64,000 nucleotides of DNA. It comes from Liolophura sinensis (taxonomy: Eukaryota > Mollusca > Polyplacophora > Chitonida > Chitonidae). Location: assembly GCF_032854445.1 (NCBI RefSeq), contig NW_027018096.1:1-64000 (forward strand), read 5' to 3'. Positions within the stretch are counted from its first letter, which is position 1. Every line of letters begins with the position of its first letter. Positions 27,400 to 38,149 of the stretch are shown one piece after another. The translations under genes and the position numbers were made by a program. Below the pieces are notes generated by a model. That model worked only from the letters and a program-made list of their open reading frames with translations, made no database searches and was not told the origin of the DNA.

Positions 27400-29450
27400 A
27401 AATCTTTGGGCCAAGCCCATTTAACTCACCCAACAAATGTCTTACTTCTAAGTCGAAGACAATCTCAATGTCTTTATCTACATGTAGAAAAACCACACCA
27501 TTTGTATATAAAAAAAACACAAGGTACTTGATACAATCCGCTGTAAAAAGTACAATTGAACACTGACCCACATCTATAAGGTGCCAAAGGATGCGCAATT
27601 GGGCCAGGCATCTCCAGCTGTTGAAAAATTGCAAATTTCCTTGGTTTCCATGGAGTAAGAGCCGTTGCTGGGCACGTGATCTTGACATCATTGAATATTC
27701 ATTTGTGGCTACAGCCAAAAGTATTGGTTGGAGAGCAACGCGGTTTGCACCATTCGATTTCTCGTCACAAAATACGTCGGATTAGCCTCTTACCAGCAGC
27801 ATTGGAACAGTTTTTCTACTTTTGGATTTTTGCCTGGTCTTTTTGCGAATTGAAATCGGCTACATTAACTATGTACAATCGCGACTGGTCATTACTATAT
27901 TCAACTTTTCATTATAAGTTATGTGCCCTTCGGTAGCCCAGACGACGTCAAATCTTTGGGCCAAGCCCATTTAACTCACCCAGCAAATGTCTTACTTCTA
28001 AGTCGAAGACAAACTCAATGTCTTTATCTACATGTAGAAAAACCACACCATTTGTATATAAAAAAAACACAAGGTACTTGATACAATCCGCTGTAAAAAG
28101 TACAATTGAACACTGACCCACATCAATAAGGTGCCAAAGGATGCGCAATTGGGCCAGGCATCTCCAGCTGTTGAAAAATTGCAAATTTCCTTGGTTTCCA
28201 TGGAGTAAGAGCCGTTGCTGGGCACGTGATCTTGACATCATTGATTATTCACTTGTGGCTACAGCCAAAAGTATTGGTCGGAGAGCAACGCGGTTTGCAC
28301 CATTCGATTTCTCGTCACAAAATACGTCGGATTAGCCTCTTACCAGCAGCATTGGAACAGTTTTTCCACTTTTGGATTTTTGCCTGGTCTTTTTGCTAAT
28401 TGAAATCGGCTACATTAACTATGTACAATCGCGACTGGTCATTACTATATTCAACATTTCATTATAAGTTATGTGCCCTTCGGTAGCCCAGACGACGTCA
28501 AATCTTTGGGCCAAGCCCATTTAACTCACCCAGCAAATGTCTTACTCCTAAGTCGAAGACAAACTCAATGTCTTTATCTACATGTAGAAAAACCACACCA
28601 TTTGTATATAAAAAAAACAAAATGTACTTGATACAATCCGCTGTAAAAAGTACAATTGAACACTGACCCACATCAATAAGGTGCCAAAGGATGCGCAATT
28701 GGGCCAGGCATCTCCAGCTGTTGAAAAATTGCAAATTTCCTTGGTTTCCATGGAGTAAGAGCCGTTGCTGGGCACGTGATCTTGACATCATTGATTATTC
28801 ATTTGTGGCTACAGCCAAAAGTATTGGTCGGAGAGCAACGCGGTTTGCACCATTCGATTTCTCGTCACAAAATACGTCGGATTAGCCTCTTACCAGCAGC
28901 ATTGGAACAGTTTTTCCACTTTTGGATTTTTGCCTGGTCTTTTTGCTAATTGAAATCGGCTACATTAACTATGTACAATCGCGACTGGTCATTACTATAT
29001 TCAACTTTTCATTATAAGTTATGTGCCCTTCGGTAGCCCAGACGACGTCAAATCTTTGGGCCAAGCCCATTTAACTCACCCAACAAATGTCTTACTTCTA
29101 AGTCGAAGACAAACTCAATGTCTTTATCTACATGTAGAAAAACCACACCATTTGTATATAAAAAAAACACAAGGTACTTGATACAATCCGCTGTAAAAAG
29201 TACAATTGAACACTGACCCACATCAATAAGGTGCCAAAGGATGCGCAATTGGGCCAGGCATCTCCAGCTGTTGAAAAATTGCAAATTTCCTTGGTTTCCA
29301 TGGAGTAAGAGCCGTTGCTGGGCACGTGATCTTGACATCATTGATTATTCATTTGTGGCTACAGCCAAAAGTATTGGTCGGAGAGCAACGCGGTTTGCAC
29401 CATTCGATTTCTCGTCACAAAATACGTCGGATTAGCTTCTTACCAGCAGC
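27400..29450. repeat. Partial third copy of the 7-8 monomer unit (offset about 4401 bp)
   Basis: The ATCTATAAGG, TGAATATTC, GGTTGGAGAG, CACTTGTGG, AAACAAAATGTACT and TTAGCTTCTT marker series of 23171-25040 is repeated from about 27572 to 29440 in the same order, but offset by 4401 bp (eight monomers plus one base) rather than 3850. It is not identical: the CAATAGG change near 24296 is CAATTGG here. I read this as an older, partly overwritten relative of the seven-monomer block. Confidence 0.75.
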
Positions 29451-30719
29451 ATTGGAACAGTTTTTCCACTTTTGGATTTTTGCCTGGTCTTTTTGCGAAT
29501 TGAATTCGGCTACATTAACTATGTACAATCGCGACTGGTCATTACTATATTCAACTTTTCATTATAAGTTATGTGCCCTTCGGTAGCCCAGACGACGTCA
29601 AATCTTTGGGCCAAGCCCATTTAACTCACCCAGCAAATGTCTTACTTCTAAGTCGAAGACAAGCTCAATGTCTTTATCTACATGTAGAAAAACCACACCA
29701 TTTGTATATAAAAAAACACAAGGTACTTGATACAATCCGCTGTAAAAAGTACAATTGAACACTGACCCACATCAATAAGGTGCCAAAGGATGCGCAATTG
29801 GGCCAGGCATCTCCAGCTGTTGAAAAATTGCAAATTTCCTTGGTTTCCATGGAGTAAGAGCCGTTGCTGGGCACGTGATCTTGACATCATTGATTATTCA
29901 TTTGTGGCTACAGCCAAAAGTATTGGTCGGAGAGCAACGCGGTTTGCACCATTCGATTTCTCGTCACAAAATACGTCGGATTAGCCTCTTACCAGCAGCA
30001 TTGGAACAGTTTTTCTACTTTTGGATTTTTGCCTGGTCTTTTTGCGAATTGAAATCGGCTACATTAACTATGTACAATCGCGACTGGTCATTACTATATT
30101 CAACTTTTCATTATAAGTTATGTGCCCTTCGGTAGCCCAGACGACGTCAAATCTTTGGGCCAAGCCCATTTATCTCACCCAGCAAATGTCTTACTTCTAA
30201 GTCGAAGACAAACTCAATGTCTTTATCTACATGTAGAAAAACCACACCATTTGTATATAAAAAAAACAAAAGGTACTTGATACAATGCGCTGTAAAAAGT
30301 ACAATTGAACACTGACCCACATCAATAAGGTGCCAAAAGATGCGCAATTGGGCCAGGCATCTCCAGCTGTTGAAAAATTGCAAATTTCTATGGTTTCCAT
30401 GGAGTAAGAGCCGTTGCTGGGCACGTGATCTTGACATCATTGATTATTCATTTGTGGCTACAGCCAAAAGTATTGGTCGGAGAGCAACGCGGTTTGCACC
30501 ATTCGATTTCTCGTCACAAAATACGTCGGATTAGCCTCTTACCAGCAGCATTGGAACAGTTTTTCCACTTTTGGATTTTTGCCTGGTCTTTTTGCTTATT
30601 GAAATCGGCTACATTAGCTATGTACAATCGCGACTGGTCATTACTATATTCAATTTTTCATTATAAGTTATGTGCCCTTCGGTAGCCCAGACGACGTCAA
30701 ATCTTTGGGCCAAACCCAT

Positions 30720-33298
30720 TTAACTCACCCAGCAAATGTCTTACTTCTAAGTCGAAGACAAACTCAATGTCTTTATCTACATGTAGAAAAACCACACCAT
30801 TTGTATATAAAAAAAACACAAGGTACTTGATACAATCCGCTGTAAAAAGTACAATTGAACACTGACCCACATCAATAAGGTGCCAAAGGATGCGCAATTG
30901 GGCCAGGCATCTCCAGCTGTTGAAAAATTGCAAATTTCCTTGGTTTCCATGGAGTAAGAGCCGTTGCTGGGCACGTGATCTTGACATCATTGATTATTCA
31001 TTTGTGGCTACAGCCAAAAGTATTGGTCGGAGAGCAACGCGGTTTGCACCATTCGATTTCTCGTCACAAAATACGTCGGATTAGCCTCTTACCAGCAGCA
31101 TTGGAACAGTTTTTCCACTTTTGGATTTTTGCCTGGTCTTTTTGCGAATTGAATTCGGCTACATTAACTATGTACAATCGCGACTGGTCATTACTATATT
31201 CAACTTTTCATTATAAGTTATGTGCCCTTCGGTAGCCCAGACGACGTCAAATCTTTGGGCCAAGCCCATTTAACTCACCCAGCAAATGTCTTACTTCTAA
31301 GTCGAAGACAAACTCAATGTCTTTATCTACATGTAGAAAAACCACACCATTTGTATATAAAAAAACCACAAGGTACTTGATACAATCCGCTGTAAAAAGT
31401 ACAATTGAACACTGACCCACATCAATAAGGTGCCAAAGGATGCGCAATTGGGCCAGGCATCTCCAGCTGTTGAAAAATTGCAAATTTCCTTGGTTTCCAT
31501 GGAGTAAGAGCCGTTGCTGGGCACGTGATCTTGACATCATTGATTATTCACTTGTGGCTACAGCCAAAAGTATTGGTCGGAGAGCAACGCGGTTTGCACC
31601 ATTCGATTTCTCGTCACAAAATACGTCGGATTAGCCTCTTACCAGCAGCATTGGAACAGTTTTTCCACTTTTGGATTTTTGCCTGGTCTTTTTGCTAATT
31701 GAAATCGGCTACATTAACTATGTACAATCGCGACTGGTCATTACTATATTCAACATTTCATTATAAGTTATGTGCCCTTCGGTAGCCCAGACGACGTCAA
31801 ATCTTTGGGCCAAGCCCATTTAACTCACCCAGCAAATGTCTTACTCCTAAGTCGAAGACAAACTCAATGTCTTTATCTACATGTAGAAAAACCACACCAT
31901 TTGTATATAAAAAAAACACAAGGTACTTGATACAATCCGCTGTAAAAAGTACAATTGAACACTGACCCACATCAATAAGGTGCCAAAGGATGCGCAATTG
32001 GGCCAGGCATCTCCAGCTGTTGAAAAATTGCAAATTTCCTTGGTTTCCATGGAGTAAGAGCCGTTGCTGGGCACGTGATCTTGACATCATTGATTATTCA
32101 TTTGTGGCTACAGCCAAAAGTATTGGTCGGAGAGCAACGCGGTTTGCACCATTCGATTTCTCGTCACAAAATACGTCGGATTAGCCTCTTACCAGCAGCA
32201 TTGGAACAGTTTTTCCACTTTTGGATTTTTGCCTGGTCTTTTTGCGAATTGAATTCGGCTACATTAACTATGTACAATCGCGACTGGTCATTACTATATT
32301 CAACTTTTCATTATAAGTTATGTGCCCTTCGGTAGCCCAGACGACGTCAAATCTTTGGGCCAAGCCCATTTAACTCACCCAGCAAATGTCTTACTTCTAA
32401 GTCGAAGACAAACTCAATGTCTTTATCTACATGTAGAAAAACCACACCATTTGTATATAAAAAAACCACAAGGTACTTGATACAATCCGCTGTAAAAAGT
32501 ACAATTGAACACTGACCCACATCAATAAGGTGCCAAAGGATGCGCAATTGGGCCAGGCATCTCCAGCTGTTGAAAAATTGCAAATTTCCTTGGTTTCCAT
32601 GGAGTAAGAGCCGTTGCTGGGCACGTGATCTTGACATCATTGATTATTCACTTGTGGCTACAGCCAAAAGTATTGGTCGGAGAGCAACGCGGTTTGCACC
32701 ATTCGATTTCTCGTCACAAAATACGTCGGATTAGTCTCTTACCAGCAGCATTGGAACAGTTTTTCCACTTTTGGATTTTTGCCTGGTCTTTTTGCTAATT
32801 GAAATCGGCTACATTAACTATGTACAATCGCGACTGGTCATTACTATATTCAACATTTCATTATAAGTTATGTGCCCTTCGGTAGCCCAGACGACGTCAA
32901 ATCTTTGGGCCAAGCCCATTTAACTCACCCAGCAAATGTCTTACTCCTAAGTCGAAGACAAACTCAATGTCTTTATCTACATGTAGAAAAACCACACCAT
33001 TTGTATATAAAAAAAACACAAGGTACTTGATACAATCCGCTGTAAAAAGTACAATTGAACACTGACCCACATCAATAAGGTGCCAAAGGATGCGCAATTG
33101 GGCCAGGCATCTCCAGCTGTTGAAAAATTGCAAATTTCCTTGGTTTCCATGGAGTAAGAGCCGTTGCTGGGCACGTGATCTTGACATCATTGATTATTCA
33201 TTTGTGGCTACAGCCAAAAGTATTGGTCGGAGAGCAACGCGGTTTGCACCATTCGATTTCTCGTCACAAAATACGTCGGATTAGCCTCTTACCAGCAG
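30720..33298. repeat. Two-monomer tandem duplication (1100 bp) adjoining the LINE
   Basis: A dimer is repeated with a 1100-bp offset: GAATTCGGCT at 31151 and 32251, AAAAACCACAAGG at 31361 and 32461, the CACTTGTGG variant near 31550 and 32650, and TTACTCCTAA at 31841 and 32941. The copies differ slightly, for example TTAGCCTC at 31631 and TTAGTCTC at 32731. The last copy is cut by the LINE at 33298. Confidence 0.85.
33297..33298. repeat. Candidate 2-bp target-site overlap, left side (AG)
   Basis: The left arm matches the monomer through CCAGCAG and the right arm resumes at AGCATTGG, so the bases AG occur on both sides of the LINE. Allowing one mismatch (AGTATT at 33297-33302 against AGCATT at 39454-39459) the duplication could be 6 bp. 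Two bases can arise by chance, so this is a weak target-site duplication. Confidence 0.5.
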
Positions 33299-33329
33299 TA
33301 TTAATTTAATTTAATTTTTAATTTAATTC
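33299..33329 (-). repeat. AT-rich 3' tail of the LINE
   Basis: Plus strand TATTAATTTAATTTAATTTT and onward, which is runs of AATTAA/TTAAA-like units on the sense strand, ending at the satellite junction. It is not a pure poly(A). Short tandem repeats at the 3' end are usual for CR1/L2-like LINEs and mark the priming end of target-primed reverse transcription. Confidence 0.65.
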
Positions 33330-33335
33330 TTTATT
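33330..33335 (-). terminator. Polyadenylation signal AATAAA
   Basis: TTTATT on the plus strand reads AATAAA on the element's sense strand, about 30 nt before the 3' junction and just ahead of the AT-rich tail. The spacing is that expected for a functional signal at the 3' end of a LINE transcript. Confidence 0.6.
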
Positions 33336-33343
33336 TGTTTACT

Positions 33344-33384
33344 GAGGATATCCCACAACCCATGGATCACTAGGGGGTCTCCTC
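33344..33384 (-). other. Possible 3'-terminal hairpin of the LINE
   Basis: GAGGA (33344-33348) pairs with TCCTC (33380-33384). After a small internal loop, CCC (33352-33354) pairs with GGG (33375-33377), leaving a 20-nt loop. It lies just inside the AATAAA signal, where LINE RTs often bind a stem-loop. The stem is short, so this is tentative. Confidence 0.35.
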
Positions 33385-33557
33385 AAACTTATATACATCA
33401 TACATTTATATAATTAAAACTTGATAGTGAAGAATAAAATATTTACAATATTTACAATACACATAGGCATCCAATACTGCACACACTCATATACTGCATT
33501 AAGTACCGATTATATAAACAGATTTAGGAATGGGTTTCAGTCTTAGCACTTTGTACC

Positions 33558-36500
33558 TTAAAAGGAGCTTGTTTGAACTATTTGGTGAGTACGATGGATA
33601 AATCTTCGAGTATCTTGAACGAATTTGTGCACAGAACAGAATATGGTTTTATTGTCTTTAAGAGATAGGTCATTTGATCCAAAAAGTAAAATATTTGAGA
33701 TATGTTTTGAGCAATGCGGAAGGAAAATAGATAAGTGAGCATTTGGAGAATTCGTTTTAGTAAACCTGTCGAACATGTGCTTCCTTTGAGCGGCATATGC
33801 GGGACATTCAATAAGAAAATGATGAGAATTTTCACATTTGTAATTACATTTATGACCAGACTGGTTATCTGAAAGGCCATTGGTAAATAAGTCTGCGTGA
33901 AGAGCGCTCAGTCCCATCCGCATCCTACAATACAGTATCGAGGAAAATGTTACAAAAGAATCGTACAGTACGGAAATAGTAATGCTGTCAACAAAACTAG
34001 GTTTAAGATAGGATTTAAGCTTTTCTAGAGAGTCGTATTGAATTCCAATCTTTAATTGTTTGGGGAATAAATGACGACATGTACAACTGGATACGACCTT
34101 TGGGAAGACGGATGTTGTGCTTATTTCGTAGATTGTATGTACTGACGACAGCTTCATTTCCGCATGGTAGTAATTTTTTCAAATAAGGAGGCGATAGCCC
34201 ATTTATAATTTTAGGGAAAAGAAGAATTCTGTGGGATCTACGTCTCACATAAAGCGGGTTCCCATCTTAGTTCATTTAATAATTTACTATACGATGTCCG
34301 ACGTAGGCCCCCAGAACAGAGAAGAGCAGCTCTTCGCTGAATTGTTTCAAGTTTTTGAGACAACACTATACCGCAATTATCAAACAGGATGTCACCATAT
34401 TCGATGGTAGATCTTATTTGACTGAAGTATAGAGTTTTCAAACATTTTCGGGTAAGGCATTTCTTACATCGGTTGAGAATACTCAGTTTTTTGTTACATT
34501 TATTAACTAAGTTTCTAATGTGTTCGTCCCATTTCCCATTGTGTTGTAAAAAGATCCCAAGGTGTTTGTGGGACTGAACGCTCTTCACCTCCGTGCCATT
34601 AAGATACAGTTTGGGATAGGAAGGATTTCCCTTTAATGATACAAGTAAATAAACTGTCTTAAGAGCATTGAATGTGACACACCATTGATTTGCCCACGAT
34701 GCTAACTTGCTAAGGTCACGGTTCAGTCTAGTTTCTGAGACTGGTAAATCTTTAATTTCTTCTAACAAGGATGTGTCGTCAGCAAATATATTTATGTCAC
34801 ATTCAATATTAGTATTTATATCATTTATGAAGATAAGAAACAACAAAGGACCAAGTACAGAGCCCTGAGGAACTCCTGAGTACGTAGGATTCGAGCTAGA
34901 TTCTTTACCGTTGAGGCAAACAGAGATTGATCGATCAGATAAGTAATCATTTATCCACGCCAGTAACATTCCTCCAATACCCATCTGCCTCAACTTAAAT
35001 AGTAAACCTGTGTGCCAAACCTTGTCAAAGGCTTTGCTCACATCCAAGAATACCAAACACATATCATTACCGTTGTCTAAACCTTTATAAATATTATGGA
35101 CGATTTTAGTTAGTTGACAGATAGTTGAATCACCACTTTTGAATCCTGCATTGTGAGGAATAAGAATATTGTTTATCGTAAGATATTGATATAAATGTTT
35201 ATAGACGACTTTTTCAAATACTTTGGATATCGATGGATGAAGACATACTGGTCTGTAGTTAGAAATACAATGTCGATCACCTTTTTTAAATACTGGGCAA
35301 ACGCGGCACCTTTTCCACGCGGACGGAAAGACGCCGTTTTGTAATGAAGAGTTAAATAGTTTAGTAAGCGAGGGTGTTATACTTCCTGCTGCACTCTGCA
35401 ACATAAAATTACTGATCCCATCCGGACCTGATGCCTTTTGTGTATTTAACGAACTGAGACACTGGCCGACTTCCTTTTCAGTTATTTGTATACTGTTTAA
35501 ACGAGTTGTAGTAACGAAGGAGAAGTCCGGCAAGTCGGGGACAGGAGATGGAAGGTCAGAATGTGATGCAAAGAATGCACAGAAAGCATTGGCCTTATCA
35601 ATATCACTGGACACATTTTTACCATTTACAAGTAGTGGTGGTATTGGAGGTTTTGCTTTAGAACCCAACATTGATTTCATTGAAGACCAGTAAGTCTTGG
35701 TATCTAGATTTGGGTCAGATAGTTTGGTTTTTAGACGTGTAGCATAGCGACGAATAGCCTCTCTTTTGGCTGTGTTGGCCTCCCTTCTGGCTATATAGAA
35801 GCGAAATTTATCTTTTTCATTTTTAGATCTTTTATACTTTTTAAAGCATCTGTTTCGAATTCGTAACTTATATCGCACATCATTGGTCATCCAGGGCTTG
35901 TCGCGAGGTCTCACGGTAATTTCTTTATTTGGGATAGTTTCCTTACTGCATGACAGAAAAAGATTTGACCATGCATACACTTTGTCACTTATATCAGTGA
36001 AAACGTCACATATATCCCAGGGTGAGACAGACAGTAAGTTACGTAGACGGTCTATATCAGCACATTTAAGGTCCCATACATGTCTTTTAAAAGATTTAGG
36101 TTTATCATTGCAAAGAACATCCAGTTTACAATAGATCGTGCAGTGGTCAAGATTAGCCATGGGACAAGCCACTCCGTAATCTATTACATATCTCATATTG
36201 TCAGTGATTATTAGATCTAATAAATAAGCACTATCTTCCGTATATCTTGTCGGCTCATTCAGTATTTGAAATAAATTTTTTCCAGCCAAAAGGTCGAAAA
36301 GTTTCATTTTTAATTCACTCTTATCATGGTATTTATTCCAATCAGTGCAGCGATCGTTAAAATCACCAAATATTAGTAAAGCATGTGGGTTTTCTGATAT
36401 AACAGAAGTAAGAGTAGAATCAAAGTTATCAATAAAAAGATCCCGTGATTCCGTTGATTGGTTAGGAGGGCGGTAACATACAGCAACTAATACACTTCTA

Positions 36501-37183
36501 TTGAACAATTCAATTGTAATCCATAGCATTTCATTTTCATTTTCAAGATCTAATCTGCGTGTGATATTCAATGATGACTTACAATAAATGGCAACACCCC
36601 CACCATGAATATCTCTGCCTTTCCTTATAATGTAGTACCCTTCTATATTAACTCTTTCATCTGGTATGGCAGAACTAAGCCAAGTTTCTGTTACACAAAT
36701 AATATCGTAATCATGTTCATTTACAAGTACGGTTGAGACTTCGTCTAACTTAGAATATGATGACATTTGATCATCAGACTGAGCCAGAAGGCTCCTAGCA
36801 TTAAAATGACAACATCTTAAGTTATGCGAGCTTGGTGGTCCCGGATTTTTATGTATATCTCCGCATCGCAGCAGTAATGCGATAATGACAATTAAAACGT
36901 AATTCAAGTTGTTTAACCTACAAAGAATACCTATAATAACACAAAATAGTAAAGAGTCAGTAGCATTACAAATCACTGTTAATTCATTCAGCAAGTTTAT
37001 AAGTTTGATTAGGTGCACCCTGCTTTTACAGCACACAAAGTTATACCAAGTCCCGATTGCCACACGATATTGACTTAGGTAATCCATGACGTAACAACAT
37101 TTAAGAAAGAAAGAAGCACATGTTCTAGCCTGGTTACCATCGTACTCACTTGATAACAGCTCGAATTTTTGTTTATTACGCAT
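33558..37183 (-). pseudogene. LINE ORF2 (AP endonuclease plus reverse transcriptase), two C-terminal frameshifts
   Basis: This polyprotein nicks the target and reverse-transcribes the LINE RNA. I start at the first in-frame ATG (37181-37183); the frame is open 18 codons further upstream without an ATG. Numbering from that ATG: hydrophobic segments at about 77-106, then a 2A-like motif (GDIHKNPGP, 108-116). Endonuclease about 122-355: HFNARS with N128, TETW with E166, YRPP with Y237, GDFN with D274 and N276, LDH with D346 and H347. RT about 580-870: GPDGI at 586-590, motif A LDVSKAFD with D714, motif B GVPQGS at 770-775, motif C FADD at 800-803. The frame stops at 34238 after WEPALCET; homology resumes in the next frame (RRRSHRILLF, KIINGLSPPYL), then shifts again near 34025-34040 to a tail with C-x3-C-x3-HH-x4-C near 33800-33850, ending at TAA 33558. 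All catalytic residues are kept; both shifts are +1. Confidence 0.93.
36836..36877 (-). other. 2A-like ribosome-skipping motif in ORF2
   Basis: The encoded residues are LLLRCGDIHKNPGP, directly after a very hydrophobic stretch and just before the endonuclease. The 2A consensus is D-V/I-E-x-N-P-G-P; here the Glu is His, while the D, I, N, P, G and P are kept. 2A-like peptides at ORF2 N-termini are established for APE-type non-LTR elements of molluscs, sea urchins and other invertebrates, where they separate an N-terminal product from endonuclease-RT or act as signal peptides. Activity with His at this place is uncertain. Confidence 0.75.
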
Positions 37184-38149
37184 GTAGTTATCGGTAAGAT
37201 CACGTGTAACATAGTCCAGTACATACAAGTAAGAATTTCAAAATAAATCACAAAAAATATGAGGTGTAAAGGTGCGTACATAGTACGTCCTCAGAAGCAC
37301 CAGTCCCAGACAGAAGCGTATAGGGAGAGGTGGGTTACTGGCACAATAAAGTATCATGAGGAATTTATTAACAATGACAGTTTGTTTACAAATATTATCA
37401 CTAAGGTGAGTATTTTCAACTTATATATAGAGAATTGGGATTTGCCTAAAGGAGACAACTATTAATCAGAAATGAGGGCCAATCTTCCGTATAGTTTTGA
37501 ATGGTAATTATTTATCTACTTATCGGATAAACAACGATTTGGGCTCACTGGAAGGATACTGAAAAATGGTCAAAGACAATACAAATAGATTGTACGTTTT
37601 GTTAACCGTGACTTTTCACTTTTGGTACCCTGTAGCTTGGTACACAAACATAATGACGTCATTTTCCCGTCTACTTCATATATTTATTGTTCCCTAATAT
37701 TTGTAGTTTAATTCGAAATTTATCCGGTAATTGAACTGGAATATTTAATGTGTCATGGCCAAATGCATATATACATTTATATATTCTTAACTATCAGATA
37801 AATTTTTTAATTTTTCGGGCTTACTTATGCAGATATATGGATATATGTATGTATACATGTACATTTACACGGCCATTTACACATGTCCAAGACCAATTCG
37901 TTGTGAGTACTATATTGTTGATCAAGTCAAGTGTTTTAGAGAGAGACATTGAGCAGCAGTTTGTGTTGGAGTAGCGTACATATTATCTGCTATTACGTAA
38001 GTTACGGCAGCAGACCGCACTTTTGTGTTAGTAGACACGCATGTACAGTCAGAGTTACTATACAGAAAGCACATCGGTCGGCTGTCTTTAATGATTAAAG
38101 TATGAACACTCCTGTATCCTGCACGGGAAAAGTGATTTGACCAGGTTGA
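37184..38149 (-). other. LINE inter-ORF spacer of unknown content
   Basis: About 966 bp between the ORF1 stop and the first in-frame ATG of ORF2. The ORF2 frame is open upstream of that ATG only to a TGA at 37238-37240. No convincing protein is seen on either strand. It is AT-rich, with an ATATAT/ATGTAT stretch near 37835-37865 and a CRE-like TGACGTCA at 37654-37661. No tail, terminal repeat or target duplication marks it as a nested insertion. It may carry the signal for starting ORF2 or may simply be a long linker. Confidence 0.55.

Larger units (their letters stand above)
1..33298. repeat. Left arm of 550-bp satellite array (about 60.5 monomers)
   Basis: A head-to-tail tandem array whose landmarks recur every 550 bp (543 to 552 in variant monomers). 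For example, the block starting GATGCGCAATTGGG recurs near 102, 652, 1201, 1751 and 2300, and so on to 33089. All copies have the same orientation and no unrelated sequence interrupts them. Differences between monomers are single substitutions, a variable A-run after GTATAT, and rare small indels. The first base of the window already lies inside a monomer, so the array extends beyond the left edge. The arm stops abruptly at 33298 inside a monomer, where the LINE begins. I do not recognise the family. Open frames of 61-97 codons recur in most monomers but are broken in others by A-run changes or point changes, so I do not call them coding. Confidence 0.98.
33299..33557 (-). other. LINE 3' UTR
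   Basis: 259 bp from the ORF2 stop to the 3' junction. On the minus strand it ends with a possible hairpin, an AATAAA signal and an AT-rich tail of repeated AATTAAATTAA-like units next to the satellite. In CR1/L2-type LINEs the last part of the 3' UTR and its short repeats are what the RT recognises, which fits this layout. Confidence 0.75.

Noticed and set aside
33558-34157. An independent 199-codon gene
   Set aside because: Only its part after the second frameshift carries the RT C-terminal Cys/His region. The first third is out-of-frame ORF2 sequence.
34015-34248. A separate small gene downstream of ORF2
   Set aside because: It starts at GTG without context, and its product (RRRSHRILLF, KIINGLSPPYL) is the usual C-terminal continuation of this RT family, so it belongs to frameshifted ORF2.
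35883-36134. Plus-strand frame inside ORF2
   Set aside because: Antisense shadow of the region between the endonuclease and RT; no domain.
37750-37974. Plus-strand 74-codon frame in the LINE spacer
   Set aside because: Low-complexity AT-rich sequence rich in Tyr, Ile and Phe, with no similarity that I recognise.
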